This document shows, piece by piece, positions 18,274-27,798 of a stretch of DNA of 64,000 nt. Below the pieces are notes generated by a model that saw only the letters and a program-made list of their open reading frames with translations, was not told where the DNA came from and searched no databases. The DNA is from Planctomycetota bacterium (GTDB lineage: Bacteria; Planctomycetota; UBA1135; GCA-002686595): positions 149,152-213,151 of the forward strand of contig JADYYP010000081.1 of NCBI GenBank assembly GCA_020853575.1. The letters are read 5' to 3'. Made by a program: the position numbers and the translations under genes. How positions within the stretch are numbered: position 1 is the stretch's first letter; every line of letters starts with the position of its first letter.

Positions 18274-19926
18274 ATGGCCCAGGACCTCGGCGAGATCCTC
18301 GTTTCGACCGGCGCGATCACGTCGGAGCAACTGCGCGACGCGCTGGTGCACACCCGCGGCGGCCAGAACCTCAACGAGGTGCTCGTGCGCATGGGGGCCT
18401 GCGACGAGGGGACCGTCGCCAAGGCCTACGCCAAGTCCCTCAACCTGCCCTTCGTCGACGTCACCAAGGGACGCATCCGCGCCGAGGTGCTCGAGCGCAT
18501 ACCTGCCGATTTCGCCTCGACCCAGGGCGTGCTTCCGGCGCTCGAAAAGGACGGCAAGCTGTTCGTCGCCATCGACGACTCGCTCAAGCGCATCGTCGTC
18601 GACCAGCTGCAGTTCCAACTCGGGATCGACGTCGCTTGCGTGATCGCCGCACCCACGGCGCTCAAGCGCGCGATCGCTCAGTACTACGGAGTCGCCGCGG
18701 AGGAGGACGTCGCGCGCAGCATGGGCGCGGAGTCGACCGAGGAGGGCGAGGACGCGCCGATCATCCGGCTCGTCTCGCGCATGTTCCAGGACGCTCTCGC
18801 GATGCGCGCGTCGGACGTTCACGTCGAGCCGGCCCAGGGCATGCTGCGCGTGCGTTACCGCGTCGATGGTGTGCTGCGCGTCGTCGCAGAACACCCACCG
18901 CACCTGTCGGCGCCGCTGATCAGTCGCCTCAAGATCATGGCGGCGATGGACATCGCCGAGAAGCGCAAGCCGCAGGACGGCCGTATCGCGCTCAACCTGA
19001 AGGGCAAGCACATCGACGTGCGCTGTTCGATCCTGCCGACCAATCACGGCGAGTCGATCGTGATGCGTTTGCTCGATCGTTCCTCGAGCTTGATCGGCCT
19101 GAAGGAGCTGGGGTTCGAGGAAGACGACTACAAGTGGTTCCGGCGCGTGATCGCGCGTCCCAATGGCATCGTGCTGGTCACCGGACCGACCGGGTCGGGC
19201 AAGACGACCTCGCTGTACGCCGCGCTCAGCGAACTCAACCGGCCCGACGTCAAGATCATCACCGCCGAGGACCCGGTCGAGTACCACATCAAGGGCATCA
19301 ACCAGGTCCAAGTCGCGAACAAGATCGGCCTGAGCTTCGGCCGCGTGTTGCGCGCCATGCTGCGCGCGGCGCCGAACATCATCCTGGTCGGCGAAATCCG
19401 CGACCTGGAGACCGCCGAGATCGCCATCCAAGCCTCGTTGACGGGTCACCTGGTGTTTTCCACGCTCCACACCAACGACGCCACGAGCGCGTTGACACGC
19501 CTGATCGACATGGGCGTCAAGCCCTTCTTGGTGTCGGCGGCCGTGCAAGCCGTGATCGCGCAGCGCTTGGTGCGCAAGTTGTGCAACTGCGCCAGCGAGT
19601 CGCTGGCCAGCGAAGCCGAGCTGCGAGCGTTGGGTCTCGATCCGCAGATCTACGCCGAGCGCAAGCTGCGCCAGGCGCGCGGCTGCCGCGAGTGCGAGAA
19701 CACGGGCTACCGCGGGCGCCTGGGGATCTTCGAGACGCTCGAGATGGACGACGTGCTGCGCGACATGACTTTCCGCGGCGCAAGCCTGGAAGACGTGCGC
19801 GTGACGGCCACTTCGTCGCGCAAGCTCAAGCCCTTGATCCACGACGGCGCGCGCAAGGTGCTCGCGGGCAAGACGACCGTCACCGAAGTGCTGCGCGTCA
19901 CCCGCGCCAGCGACGCCGCGAAGTAG
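18274..19926 (+). CDS. PilB/GspE-family secretion ATPase (first copy)
   Basis: 550 residues from the ATG at 18274. An N-terminal MshEN/T2SSE-N domain (residues ~1-140, GEILVSTGAITSEQLRDAL) is followed by the N2 domain (SDVHVEPAQGMLRVRYRVDG) and the RecA-like ATPase. Walker A is GPTGSGKT at 304-311, the Asp box EDPVEY at 332-337, Walker B ILVGEIRD at 370-377 and the His box STLHTNDA near 397. Zinc-finger cysteines appear as CNC and CREC. It powers assembly of type IV pili or a type II secretion pseudopilus from the cytoplasmic face. One oddity is that the motif before Walker B reads LRAAPN where most homologues have LRQDPD. It is the first gene of a four-gene motor block. Confidence 0.9.
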   Translation: MAQDLGEILVSTGAITSEQLRDALVHTRGGQNLNEVLVRMGACDEGTVAKAYAKSLNLPFVDVTKGRIRAEVLERIPADFASTQGVLPALEKDGKLFVAIDDSLKRIVVDQLQFQLGIDVACVIAAPTALKRAIAQYYGVAAEEDVARSMGAESTEEGEDAPIIRLVSRMFQDALAMRASDVHVEPAQGMLRVRYRVDGVLRVVAEHPPHLSAPLISRLKIMAAMDIAEKRKPQDGRIALNLKGKHIDVRCSILPTNHGESIVMRLLDRSSSLIGLKELGFEEDDYKWFRRVIARPNGIVLVTGPTGSGKTTSLYAALSELNRPDVKIITAEDPVEYHIKGINQVQVANKIGLSFGRVLRAMLRAAPNIILVGEIRDLETAEIAIQASLTGHLVFSTLHTNDATSALTRLIDMGVKPFLVSAAVQAVIAQRLVRKLCNCASESLASEAELRALGLDPQIYAERKLRQARGCRECENTGYRGRLGIFETLEMDDVLRDMTFRGASLEDVRVTATSSRKLKPLIHDGARKVLAGKTTVTEVLRVTRASDAAK

Positions 19927-19938
19927 GAGCGAACCATC

Positions 19939-20991
19939 GTGCAGGCACAGGAACTGATGAGTCAGGTCATCGAGCGCAATGGCTCGGACCTGCACCTCAA
20001 CCCCGGTCGACCGCCGGTGATCCGCATCCACGGAGATTTGGTGTCGCTCGCCGGCGCCGAGGTCTTGACCGACGACGCCGTCGAGAACCTGTGCCGTTCG
20101 ATGACCAACGACGCACAGTGGGCCGAGCTGCAATCCGTCGGGACGACCGACTTCGGCATCGCGCACCCCTCGGGCAATCGCTTCCGCACCTCGGTGTTCC
20201 GCCAGCGCGGACGCTTGTCGGCGGTGCTGCGCCTGATCCCGAACAAGCTGCTCAGCTTCGATCAGATCGGCCTGCCCGAAGGTTGCAAGGACCTCTTGCG
20301 CCGACCGCGCGGTCTGGTGCTGGTCACCGGCCCCACGGGCTCGGGCAAGACCACGACGCTGGCGACGATGATCGACTGGATCAACCAGAACCGCGACTGC
20401 CACATCATCACGATCGAAGATCCGATCGAGTACTTCCACTCGCACAAGAAGGGCATCGTGACCCAGCGCGAGCTCGGTCAAGACGTGCCGTCGTTCCCCG
20501 AGGCGATCCGCCGAGCGCTGCGCCAGGACCCCGACGTCGTGCTGCTCGGCGAAATGCGCGACCTGGACACGATTTCGGCCGCGATCACTGCCGCGGAGAC
20601 CGGGCACCTGGTTTTCGGGACGCTGCACACGACGGGCTCGGCGCGCACCGTGGACCGCATCATCGATGCCTATCCGACCAATCAGCAGGAGCAGGTGCGC
20701 GCACAGCTCTCGGTCTCGATCGTCGCCGTGATCAGCCAGGTGCTGCTCACGCGCAAGGACCGCAAGGGACGCGTGGCGGCCTTCGAAGTGATGTTGATGA
20801 CCCCGGCGATCGGCAACCTGATCCGCAAGAACGAGACGAACAAGATCCAGTCGACGATCCAGACCTCGCGCCGCATGGGCATGATCACGCTCGACGATTT
20901 CCTGTACGACCTCGTCAAGCGCGAAGTGGTCACACGCGAGGACGCGCTCGAGGCCGCACAGGACCCCAAGGACCTCGAGGCGCGGCTGTGA
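19939..20991 (+). CDS. pilT: PilT-family twitching motility retraction ATPase
   Basis: 350 residues from a GTG 12 nt after the preceding stop. The N-terminal PAS-like domain begins LMSQVIERNGSDLHLNPGRPP, which is diagnostic of PilT. Walker A is GPTGSGKTT, the Asp box EDPIEYFH, then AIRRALRQDPDVVLLGEMRD (Walker B) and FGTLHTTGSARTVDRI (His box). The C-terminal region lacks the zinc-finger cysteines found in PilB, as expected for PilT. It drives pilus retraction. Its stop overlaps the GTG of the next ATPase gene (GTGA), implying coupled translation. Confidence 0.93.
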   Translation: MQAQELMSQVIERNGSDLHLNPGRPPVIRIHGDLVSLAGAEVLTDDAVENLCRSMTNDAQWAELQSVGTTDFGIAHPSGNRFRTSVFRQRGRLSAVLRLIPNKLLSFDQIGLPEGCKDLLRRPRGLVLVTGPTGSGKTTTLATMIDWINQNRDCHIITIEDPIEYFHSHKKGIVTQRELGQDVPSFPEAIRRALRQDPDVVLLGEMRDLDTISAAITAAETGHLVFGTLHTTGSARTVDRIIDAYPTNQQEQVRAQLSVSIVAVISQVLLTRKDRKGRVAAFEVMLMTPAIGNLIRKNETNKIQSTIQTSRRMGMITLDDFLYDLVKREVVTREDALEAAQDPKDLEARL

Positions 20992-22679
20992 GCGCCGAGA
21001 TGCAGGCTGCGGGTGGCGGCGGGCGACGCCCGCTCGGCCAGTTGCTCAAGGCGCGCGGCGTGGTGCGCGAAGGGCAGATCCAGGAAGCCCTGGCCGAGCA
21101 GCGCAAGCACGGCGGCCTGATCGGGCAAGTCCTGGTCGACCTGGGCCACTGCAAGAGCTCCGACGTCGCGCTGGCCTTGGCCGAGCAGGCCGGAATGGAG
21201 ATCGTCGAGCTCGCCAAGTGTGTGCCGGAGAAGGCGGCGCTGGCGATGGTCGACGGCGACACGGCTCACGCCTACGGCGTGCTGCCGCTGCGCGTCGAGG
21301 GGCGCACGCTGGTGGTCGCGATCGGCGATCCGCTCAACACCTCGTTGCTCGAGGATCTGCGCTTCACGACGGGCACCGAGGTGCGCGGCGTGATCGGCGA
21401 TGCCAGCATCCTCAAGCAGAAGATCCTGGAGCTCTACGGCGAGGAAGGCTCGATCAAGGACGCGATCGACGCCGCCGCCAAGGCCGCGGTTGGCTCCGAC
21501 GCCGCCGCCGCGGCGGCCAGCATGCCCGTCGTGCGTCTGCTGAACTCGATCCTGCACCGCGCCATTCGCGACCGAGCCAGCGACATCCACTTCGAGGTTT
21601 TCGACGGCGATTTCCGCATCCGCTACCGCGTCGACGGAGCGCTGTACGAGATCGAAGCGCCGCCGCAGCACCTGGCGCTGCCGCTGGTCGCGCGCATCAA
21701 GGTCATGAGCGACCTCGACATCGCCGAGACGCGCATGCCGCAGGACGGCCGCATCGAGCTCTCGATCGACGGGCGTCCGGTCGACCTGCGTGTCGCCACG
21801 CTTCCGGGGATCGCCGGCGAGGGTTGCGTGCTGCGCGTGCTCGATCGCTCGGCGGTGCAGCTCAATCTGGCCGTGCTGGGCCTCAATCCCGACGAAGAGG
21901 AGCAGCTCAAGCGGCTGGTGCAGTTGCCGCACGGCATCATCTTGATCACCGGGCCGACCGGCTCGGGCAAGACCACCACGCTCTACGCCATGCTGCAGGA
22001 GGCGAACGAGCCCGGCGTCAAGATCATCACCGCCGAGGACCCCGTCGAGTACGACATCGACGGCATCGTCCAGGTGCCGATCAACGACGAGATCGGCGTG
22101 AATTACGCCAAGGTCCTGCGCACGATGCTGCGCCAGGACCCCGACAAGATCCTGGTCGGCGAGATCCGCGACGCCGAGACGGCGCAGACCGCGGTCGAGG
22201 CCTCGCTCACCGGGCACACCGTGCTCTCGACCTTGCACACCAACGACGCGCCGAGCGCCGTCACGCGCTTGATCGACATCGGGGTCGAGCCGTTCATGAT
22301 CACCGCGACGCTCGAAGCCGTGATCGCACAGCGCCTGGTGCGACGCGTGTGTCCTGCCTGCAAGACGAGCTACGAGCCCGACGAAGAGACCTTGCGCGAA
22401 CTGGGCTCCGACGGCGAGCGCTTGCGCGGCGCGACGTTCCACTACGGCCGCGGCTGCGAGGAGTGCCACCACACCGGATACCGCGGCCGCACGGGGATCT
22501 ACGAGGTGATGGTGCTGGGCGAGGAGTTGCGTCGCATGGTGCTGGCGCAATCCTCGACGGCGGAAATCCGCCACGCGGCGGTCCGCGGTGGCATGCGCAC
22601 GTTGCGCGAGAGCGGCTTGGCGGCCGTCACCGACGGACGAACCACAATCGAAGAGGTGCTGCGCGAGACCTTCGCCTGA
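20988..22679 (+). CDS. PilB/GspE-family secretion ATPase (second copy)
   Basis: 563 residues from the GTG that overlaps the pilT stop; an ATG at 21000 is the alternative start. The order is MshEN domain (PLGQLLKARGVVREGQIQEAL), an alanine-rich linker near 165, N2 (SDIHFEVFDGDFRIRYRVDG), then the ATPase with GPTGSGKTT, EDPVEYDIDG, LRTMLRQDPDKILVGEIRD and STLHTNDAPS. A complete tetracysteine zinc finger is present (CPAC and CEEC). Compared with the first copy, this one keeps the canonical LRQDPD and the four cysteines. It could serve a separate pseudopilus (T2SS) while the first serves the pilus, or the reverse. Confidence 0.92.
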   Translation: MSAEMQAAGGGGRRPLGQLLKARGVVREGQIQEALAEQRKHGGLIGQVLVDLGHCKSSDVALALAEQAGMEIVELAKCVPEKAALAMVDGDTAHAYGVLPLRVEGRTLVVAIGDPLNTSLLEDLRFTTGTEVRGVIGDASILKQKILELYGEEGSIKDAIDAAAKAAVGSDAAAAAASMPVVRLLNSILHRAIRDRASDIHFEVFDGDFRIRYRVDGALYEIEAPPQHLALPLVARIKVMSDLDIAETRMPQDGRIELSIDGRPVDLRVATLPGIAGEGCVLRVLDRSAVQLNLAVLGLNPDEEEQLKRLVQLPHGIILITGPTGSGKTTTLYAMLQEANEPGVKIITAEDPVEYDIDGIVQVPINDEIGVNYAKVLRTMLRQDPDKILVGEIRDAETAQTAVEASLTGHTVLSTLHTNDAPSAVTRLIDIGVEPFMITATLEAVIAQRLVRRVCPACKTSYEPDEETLRELGSDGERLRGATFHYGRGCEECHHTGYRGRTGIYEVMVLGEELRRMVLAQSSTAEIRHAAVRGGMRTLRESGLAAVTDGRTTIEEVLRETFA

Positions 22680-22735
22680 GCGCGGTCCTTCCCGCGCTGG
22701 CGAGCGCTCGCTAGGCTCCGCCGGACTCCAACTCG

Positions 22736-23875
22736 ATGGCCAAGAGACTTCAACGCACGGCTCCCGCACCCGCGCGCGCAGGGGGCGACAACGGCGGCAC
22801 CGTCGGCTCCAGCGCCCCGCGCCGCGGGCGCGTCGCTCCCGATCTCGTCACAGAGTTCACCACGCAACTCGCGACACTGACCGGCGCGGGCATCCCGATC
22901 GTCAAGGCGTTGACGATCCTCGAGGGACAGACCCGGCCTGGACCGTTCAAGACCGTGCTGCAGGCGCTGGTCGAGGACGTGTCCGCCGGTACCGCGCTGT
23001 CGGAGGCGATGGCCAAGCACCCGCAGTGCTTCGACACGCTGTTCGCTTCGATGGTCAGGGCCGGCGAAGCCGGCGGCGTGCTGGACAAGATCCTCAACCG
23101 CATCGCGCAGTTCCGCGAGAAGGCCGCGACGATCAAGTCCAAGATCAAGGGCGCGATGATCTACCCGGCGGTGGTCGCCGTGGTGGCGATCTCGGTCGTG
23201 TCCGCGGTGATCGTGTTCGTGATCCCGAAGTTCGAGGAGATCTTCGATTCCTTCGGCACCGAATTGCCGCGGCTCACGCGTGTGCTGCTCGACACCTCGC
23301 GCTTCACGGTCGACTACTGGTACTTGGTGTTCGGACTGCCGCTGGCCGCGGTCCTGCTGCATATCGCATTGATGCGTCAGGGCGGAGCGTACCGCTACCG
23401 CGTTCACAAGCTCCTGTTGCGCACGCCGGCGCTGGGGCCGCTGATCTCGAAGTCGATGGTGGCCGGCTTCGCGCGCACGTTCGGCACGCTGATCGAGTCC
23501 GGCGTGCCGCACCTCGACGCGCTCGGCATCGTGCGCGACACGACGGGCAACGCCGTCCTGGTCGAGGGCGTGGAGCAAATCCGCAAGACCGTGCGCGAGG
23601 GCGAGGGCATCGCACGGCCGATGGGAGAGAGCGGCGTCTTCGACGACCTGGTGGTCAACATGGTCGATGTCGGCGAGGCGACCGGTGAGCTCGACAAGAT
23701 GCTGCTCAAGGTGGCCGACGCGTACGACGTGGCGGTCGATCGCCGCATCGACGCGCTGTTCAAGATCGTCGAGCCGGTGCTGTTGATCTTCATGGCGGTC
23801 GTCGTCGGCTTCATCGTCGTGGCGCTGTTCATGCCGCTGATGTCGATCATGAGCCAGCTCTCGGCTGGCGGTTGA
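22736..23875 (+). CDS. pilC: PilC/GspF inner-membrane platform protein
   Basis: 379 residues. A Pro/Arg-rich leader of about 35 residues precedes the first T2SSF domain (EFTTQLATLTGAGIPIVKALTILEGQ). This is followed by two membrane segments around AMIYPAVVAVVAISVVSAVIVFVIPKF, a second T2SSF domain (FARTFGTLIESGVPHLDAL) and a C-terminal membrane helix (LLIFMAVVVGFIVVALFMPL). PilC/GspF is the inner-membrane base on which PilB and PilT act. It lies 57 nt after the second PilB-like gene, completing a PilB-PilT-PilB-PilC block. No pilin, PilM-Q or secretin gene is visible nearby. Confidence 0.92.
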   Translation: MAKRLQRTAPAPARAGGDNGGTVGSSAPRRGRVAPDLVTEFTTQLATLTGAGIPIVKALTILEGQTRPGPFKTVLQALVEDVSAGTALSEAMAKHPQCFDTLFASMVRAGEAGGVLDKILNRIAQFREKAATIKSKIKGAMIYPAVVAVVAISVVSAVIVFVIPKFEEIFDSFGTELPRLTRVLLDTSRFTVDYWYLVFGLPLAAVLLHIALMRQGGAYRYRVHKLLLRTPALGPLISKSMVAGFARTFGTLIESGVPHLDALGIVRDTTGNAVLVEGVEQIRKTVREGEGIARPMGESGVFDDLVVNMVDVGEATGELDKMLLKVADAYDVAVDRRIDALFKIVEPVLLIFMAVVVGFIVVALFMPLMSIMSQLSAGG

Positions 23876-23975
23876 TGAGCGCCGCGCCAGGCTTGGAAGG
23901 ACGTCGCGCAGCACGCCGGACGCTGGCCTTTGACGCGAGCACCGCGCGAGGTGAGCATGGAGCGAGGTCGTTCCC

Positions 23976-25517
23976 GTGACCGTCTCGCTTCGTCAACGCG
24001 TGCTCCTGTGGATCGTCGCGATCCACGTGCTGGCCTTCGCGGTCGAGTTCGCCCTGTTCGGTCAGAGCTTCCTGCGCTCGACACGCGAGGAAGCGCTCGA
24101 CATCGCCGGCGATTTGGTCGGGAACCTGCGCTCGCAGATCAAGCCTGGCGGTGACCTCAACGCGGCCAACATCCTCTCGTGGTCGATCTGGACGCGCTTC
24201 GACGACGCGATCTTGCTCGACCGCAACTTGGTGCAACTCGAGGACGGCTCGGTGCGGCCGCAGGGCATCGCGCTCAATCCCTTGGGCTCGAGCCGCAGGC
24301 CGGCCGACTTCGACTACGCCACGGTCTACAGCAACATCTTCCTCGCGGAGCGCACCAACGCGGCGATCGACGACGTGGCCGGCGGTCGCGTGCTCCCGAT
24401 CCAAGTCGCCGGGGGCGTGTGGGGTGCGTGTTGGTACCGCGTCGACCCCAGCCTCGGGCGCATGCCGCGGCTGGTCCAGTCGTTCTTGGTGATGCTCGGT
24501 GCGACCACGCTGGCGCTCGCGACCACGTTGTTCTTCCTGCTGCGCCGCGAGGTGCTCGATCCGGTGTCGCGCCTGACCTCGACGGCGCGGCGCGTGGCCG
24601 CCGGCGACTTGTCGGCGCGCGTCGCCGTTTCCGCGCGCGACGACGAGCTCGGCGAGCTGTCGCGCTCGTTCAACGCCATGGTGGCCGAAGTGCAGGGGTT
24701 CCAGCAGCGCTTGGCCGAGGAAGTCCAGCGCGCGACGGAGATGGCGCGCTCTGCGGAACAGGCGGCGACCGCCGAGAGGCGGCTGGCGGCCACCGGCAAG
24801 TTGGCCGCGGGAGTGGCGCACGAGATCAACAACCCGCTGGGAGGCTTGCTCAACGCGGTCGAGCGGCTCAAACGCGATGATCTGCCCAGCGAACGCCGGG
24901 CGCAGTATTTCGCGCTGCTCTCGAGCGGGCTCGAGCGCATCCGCGACACGGTCGGCAAGCTGTTGCGACTCACTCCTCGCCAAGCGGTGCGCTCGTCGCT
25001 CAATCTCTCGGTGCCCACGCTCGACGCGATCGGCCTGGTGCGCCACCGCGCCGCGCGCGCCGGCGTCACGCTGACGCTGTCGGACGGAAGGACCTGGTCG
25101 AACTCGGAGAGCCTGCCCGAGGCGCTCTCCCAGGCCTTTGCCGAGCTGCCGCGCGTGCAGGGCGACGCCAACGAGCTCGGCCAGGCGGTGCTCAATCTGT
25201 TGGTGAATGCACTCGACGCACTCGAGTCCGTCGAGCAGGATGCGCGGCGACTCGAGATCGTCATGCGCGCGGTGTACGAGGAAGGCTTGGGTCCGGCGGT
25301 GGCGCTCGACGTGCACGACAACGGCCCGGGAGTCGCGCGTGAGGAGCTCCCCAAGCTGATCGACCCGTTCTACACCACCAAGGACGTCGGCAAGGGCACG
25401 GGCCTGGGGCTGTCGATGGTCCACAGCGTCGTCACCGGCCACGGCGGACGGCTGGTGCTGGACAGTGAAGTCGGGCGCGGTTTCCACGTGCACGTCGCGC
25501 TGCCCCAGGAGCGCTGA
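23976..25517 (+). CDS. membrane sensor histidine kinase
   Basis: 513 residues from a GTG start. A first membrane helix (about 8-30) and a second (about 168-189) enclose an extracytoplasmic sensor of about 135 residues. HAMP follows (RREVLDPVSRLTSTARRVAAGDL). A coiled stretch leads to the HisKA H-box GVAHEINNPLGG with phospho-acceptor H282. The HATPase_c domain has the N-box NLLVNALDAL (N411), DNGPG (449-452) and KGTGLGLS (473-480). It should autophosphorylate in response to an envelope signal. No response regulator is adjacent; the next genes are CNNM/CorC-like, with 2 nt spacing. Confidence 0.92.
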   Translation: MTVSLRQRVLLWIVAIHVLAFAVEFALFGQSFLRSTREEALDIAGDLVGNLRSQIKPGGDLNAANILSWSIWTRFDDAILLDRNLVQLEDGSVRPQGIALNPLGSSRRPADFDYATVYSNIFLAERTNAAIDDVAGGRVLPIQVAGGVWGACWYRVDPSLGRMPRLVQSFLVMLGATTLALATTLFFLLRREVLDPVSRLTSTARRVAAGDLSARVAVSARDDELGELSRSFNAMVAEVQGFQQRLAEEVQRATEMARSAEQAATAERRLAATGKLAAGVAHEINNPLGGLLNAVERLKRDDLPSERRAQYFALLSSGLERIRDTVGKLLRLTPRQAVRSSLNLSVPTLDAIGLVRHRAARAGVTLTLSDGRTWSNSESLPEALSQAFAELPRVQGDANELGQAVLNLLVNALDALESVEQDARRLEIVMRAVYEEGLGPAVALDVHDNGPGVAREELPKLIDPFYTTKDVGKGTGLGLSMVHSVVTGHGGRLVLDSEVGRGFHVHVALPQER

Positions 25518-25519
25518 GC

Positions 25520-26749
25520 GTGGAGCACATGCCCTTCGAGTTGCCGCTGGCGATCGCGCTCTTGCTGCTCTCCGCCAGCTTCAGCGCCTCGGAGACGGCG
25601 CTGTTCAGCCTGACCTCCGCCGACGAGCGGCGTGTCGGTCCGCGGGCGCTCAAGCTGCTCGAGCGTCCGCGCTCGTTGCTGGTCGGGATCCTGCTCGGCA
25701 ACTTGGTGGTCAACACGCTGTTCTTCGCGTTCGCCGCGAGTCTGCTGCGGGATCTCGAGCCGCTCGAGCGTTGGATCGGCAACTTCGTGGCGCTCACCGG
25801 CGTCGTGGTGTTCGGCGAAGTCCTGCCGAAGACCATCGCCCTGCGCGCACGCGTCGGCATCGCGCGCGCGACCTCCGCGCCGATGAGCGCCTTCGTGGCC
25901 TTGATCAAGCCGGTGCAGAAGGCCAGCGACGTGCTCTTGGAGTGGATCTACCGCGCGATTGGCCCGGCGGGCAAGGAAGAGACCGGAGTGTCCACCGATG
26001 CGCTGGCCCATGCGCTCGAGCGCAGCGCCGAGAAGGGGCTGTTGCTGCAGAGCGAGGCCTCGTTCCTGACCGGCATCGTCGAGCTCGAGGAGGTGCGCGT
26101 GCGCGAGCTGATGACGCCGCGCGTCGACATGCTGTTCCTCGACGTGTCGGGCGAGGGCCGCGAGGAGATCGTGGCGCGCGGTGTCGAGACCAAGGCTCCC
26201 TGGGTGATCGTGGTCGATGGCACTCCCGATCGCATCCTGGGGCGCGTGCGGGTGCGCTCGCTGCTCACGCACGGGGAGCGCCGACTCGCGGAGATGCTCG
26301 AGCCGTGCAAGTTCGTGCCCGAGGTCGCCAGCGCGATCCACGCGCTGCATTTTCTGCGCGACAACCACGTCGCGCAGGCGGTGGTGGTCGACGAGTGGGG
26401 CGGCACCGCGGGACTGGTGACCGTGGAGAACATCTTCGAGGAGGTCGTCGGGGATCTGCGCGTCGAGGGCGAAGTGCCCGAGAAGCCCGTCGTGCGCTTG
26501 GGCGACGGCCGCTTCGAGCTGGACGGCGCGATCTCGATCCGCGACTGGAACGAGCTTTTCGGCGTGCACGTCGTGCCGCGCGAGTTCGAGACCTTGGGGG
26601 GCTTCGTCTCGGCGCTCTTGGGGCGTGTTCCGCGCAGCGGCGACGTCGTGCATTCCAACGGGCTGGCCTTCGAGGTCGCCGAGGTGCGCCGCCGGCGCAT
26701 CTTGCGGATCATCGTGCGCGTCGAGTCCACGCCGGAGCCCGGCCCGTGA
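25520..26749 (+). CDS. CNNM/CorC (HlyC-type) membrane protein with CBS domains
   Basis: 409 residues from a GTG two nucleotides after the kinase stop. The N-terminal DUF21/CNNM membrane domain (LLLLSASFSASETALFSLTSADE and GEVLPKTIALR) is followed by a CBS pair. The CBS pair is VRVRELMTPRVDMLFL, then HFLRDNHVAQAVVVDEWGGTAGLVTVENIFEEVVGD. A CorC_HlyC C-terminal domain completes it (RFELDGAISIRDWNELF, LGGFVSALLGRVP). Homologues are linked to magnesium or cobalt efflux and ion homeostasis. The stop overlaps the GTG of the next, related gene, suggesting two paralogues that act together. Confidence 0.92.
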   Translation: MEHMPFELPLAIALLLLSASFSASETALFSLTSADERRVGPRALKLLERPRSLLVGILLGNLVVNTLFFAFAASLLRDLEPLERWIGNFVALTGVVVFGEVLPKTIALRARVGIARATSAPMSAFVALIKPVQKASDVLLEWIYRAIGPAGKEETGVSTDALAHALERSAEKGLLLQSEASFLTGIVELEEVRVRELMTPRVDMLFLDVSGEGREEIVARGVETKAPWVIVVDGTPDRILGRVRVRSLLTHGERRLAEMLEPCKFVPEVASAIHALHFLRDNHVAQAVVVDEWGGTAGLVTVENIFEEVVGDLRVEGEVPEKPVVRLGDGRFELDGAISIRDWNELFGVHVVPREFETLGGFVSALLGRVPRSGDVVHSNGLAFEVAEVRRRRILRIIVRVESTPEPGP

Positions 26750-27714
26750 CCGTTGCCCTACCGCTGCTCGTCCTGGGGCTGATCGTGCTCGCGTCGGCGG
26801 TCTTCTCGGGCGCAGAGATCGGCATGTACTCGATGTCGCGACCGCGCCTGGAGGCCGAGTCAGCCCAGGGACACCGCACGGCGCGCCTGGCGCGCACGCT
26901 GATCGCGCGCCCGGCGTGGCTGCTCGCGACGCTGCTCGTTTGCAACAACCTGACCCACCAGGCCGCCTCGTTCGTCGGCGGTTGGCTGCTCGAACCCTTG
27001 GCTGTCGCCCCCAGCCTGAACGAGCTCGCGATCACCCTGGTCGTCACTCCGCCGATGCTGCTCTTCGGCGAGCTGTTCCCCAAGGACCTCTTCCGGCGCA
27101 AGCCGCACGCGCTGTTCGGAGCGGCGGCGCCGTTGCTCGTTGTCGTGCGCGTGCTGCTGGCCCCATTGGTGTTTCCGCTGCAGTTCCTGAGCGAAGGCCT
27201 GACGCGCATCCTCGGTTCCGACCAGGCGGAACTGACGCGCGTGCAGGGACGTGAAGCGGTCATCGAGCTCTTGGCCGAGCGCGAAACCCAGTTGCAGCCC
27301 CAGGTCGAAAAGCTCGCTCGCAATGTGCTCGAGCTGCGCGGCCGCCGGGTGGGGCGCGTGATGATCCCCTGGAAGAAGGTCGAGACCCTGCGCGCCGAGG
27401 GCTCGTTCGAGGAGCTCCGCCAGCGCAGCGCCCAGTCGCCGTTCTCGCGCCACCCCGTGGTCGACACGCGCGGCGCGGTGCGCGGCTACGTCCACCAGCT
27501 CGAGGTGCTGGCAGCGCGGCCGGGGGTCCAGCTCGGTGAGCTCGTGCGCCCGTTGCTGACGCTCGAACCGGATACGCCGCTCGATCGCGCGCTGGCGCGC
27601 CTGCGGGCCAGCGGCCAGCGCGCGGCCCTGGTGGGCAGCGCTGCGCGGCCCCTGGGCTGGGTGACGCTGAAGGACCTGGTCGAGGAGATTTCGGGCGAGC
27701 TCGTGCGCTGGTGA
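26746..27714 (+). CDS. second CNNM-domain membrane protein, shortened
   Basis: 322 residues from the GTG overlapping the previous stop. It has the DUF21 membrane domain (VLGLIVLASAVFSGAEIGMYSMSR, then LFGELFPKDLFRRKPHALFG) and a CBS-like pair (GRVMIPWKKVETLRAEGSFE, then ALARLRASGQRAALV-GWVTLKDLVEEI). It lacks the CorC_HlyC C-terminal domain present in its neighbour, and the CBS sequences are divergent. It probably partners the upstream paralogue in one ion-transport complex, an arrangement seen with tandem hemolysin-type genes. This pairing is inferred from coupling and homology only. Confidence 0.87.
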   Translation: MTVALPLLVLGLIVLASAVFSGAEIGMYSMSRPRLEAESAQGHRTARLARTLIARPAWLLATLLVCNNLTHQAASFVGGWLLEPLAVAPSLNELAITLVVTPPMLLFGELFPKDLFRRKPHALFGAAAPLLVVVRVLLAPLVFPLQFLSEGLTRILGSDQAELTRVQGREAVIELLAERETQLQPQVEKLARNVLELRGRRVGRVMIPWKKVETLRAEGSFEELRQRSAQSPFSRHPVVDTRGAVRGYVHQLEVLAARPGVQLGELVRPLLTLEPDTPLDRALARLRASGQRAALVGSAARPLGWVTLKDLVEEISGELVRW

Positions 27715-27798
27715 TCCGCGCTTTCGGGTGCACCCACTGGCAACTCCGTGCCGGCGCGAGGATACTTCGCCCCCCAGCCGCCCGGCCCGGGCACCGCC

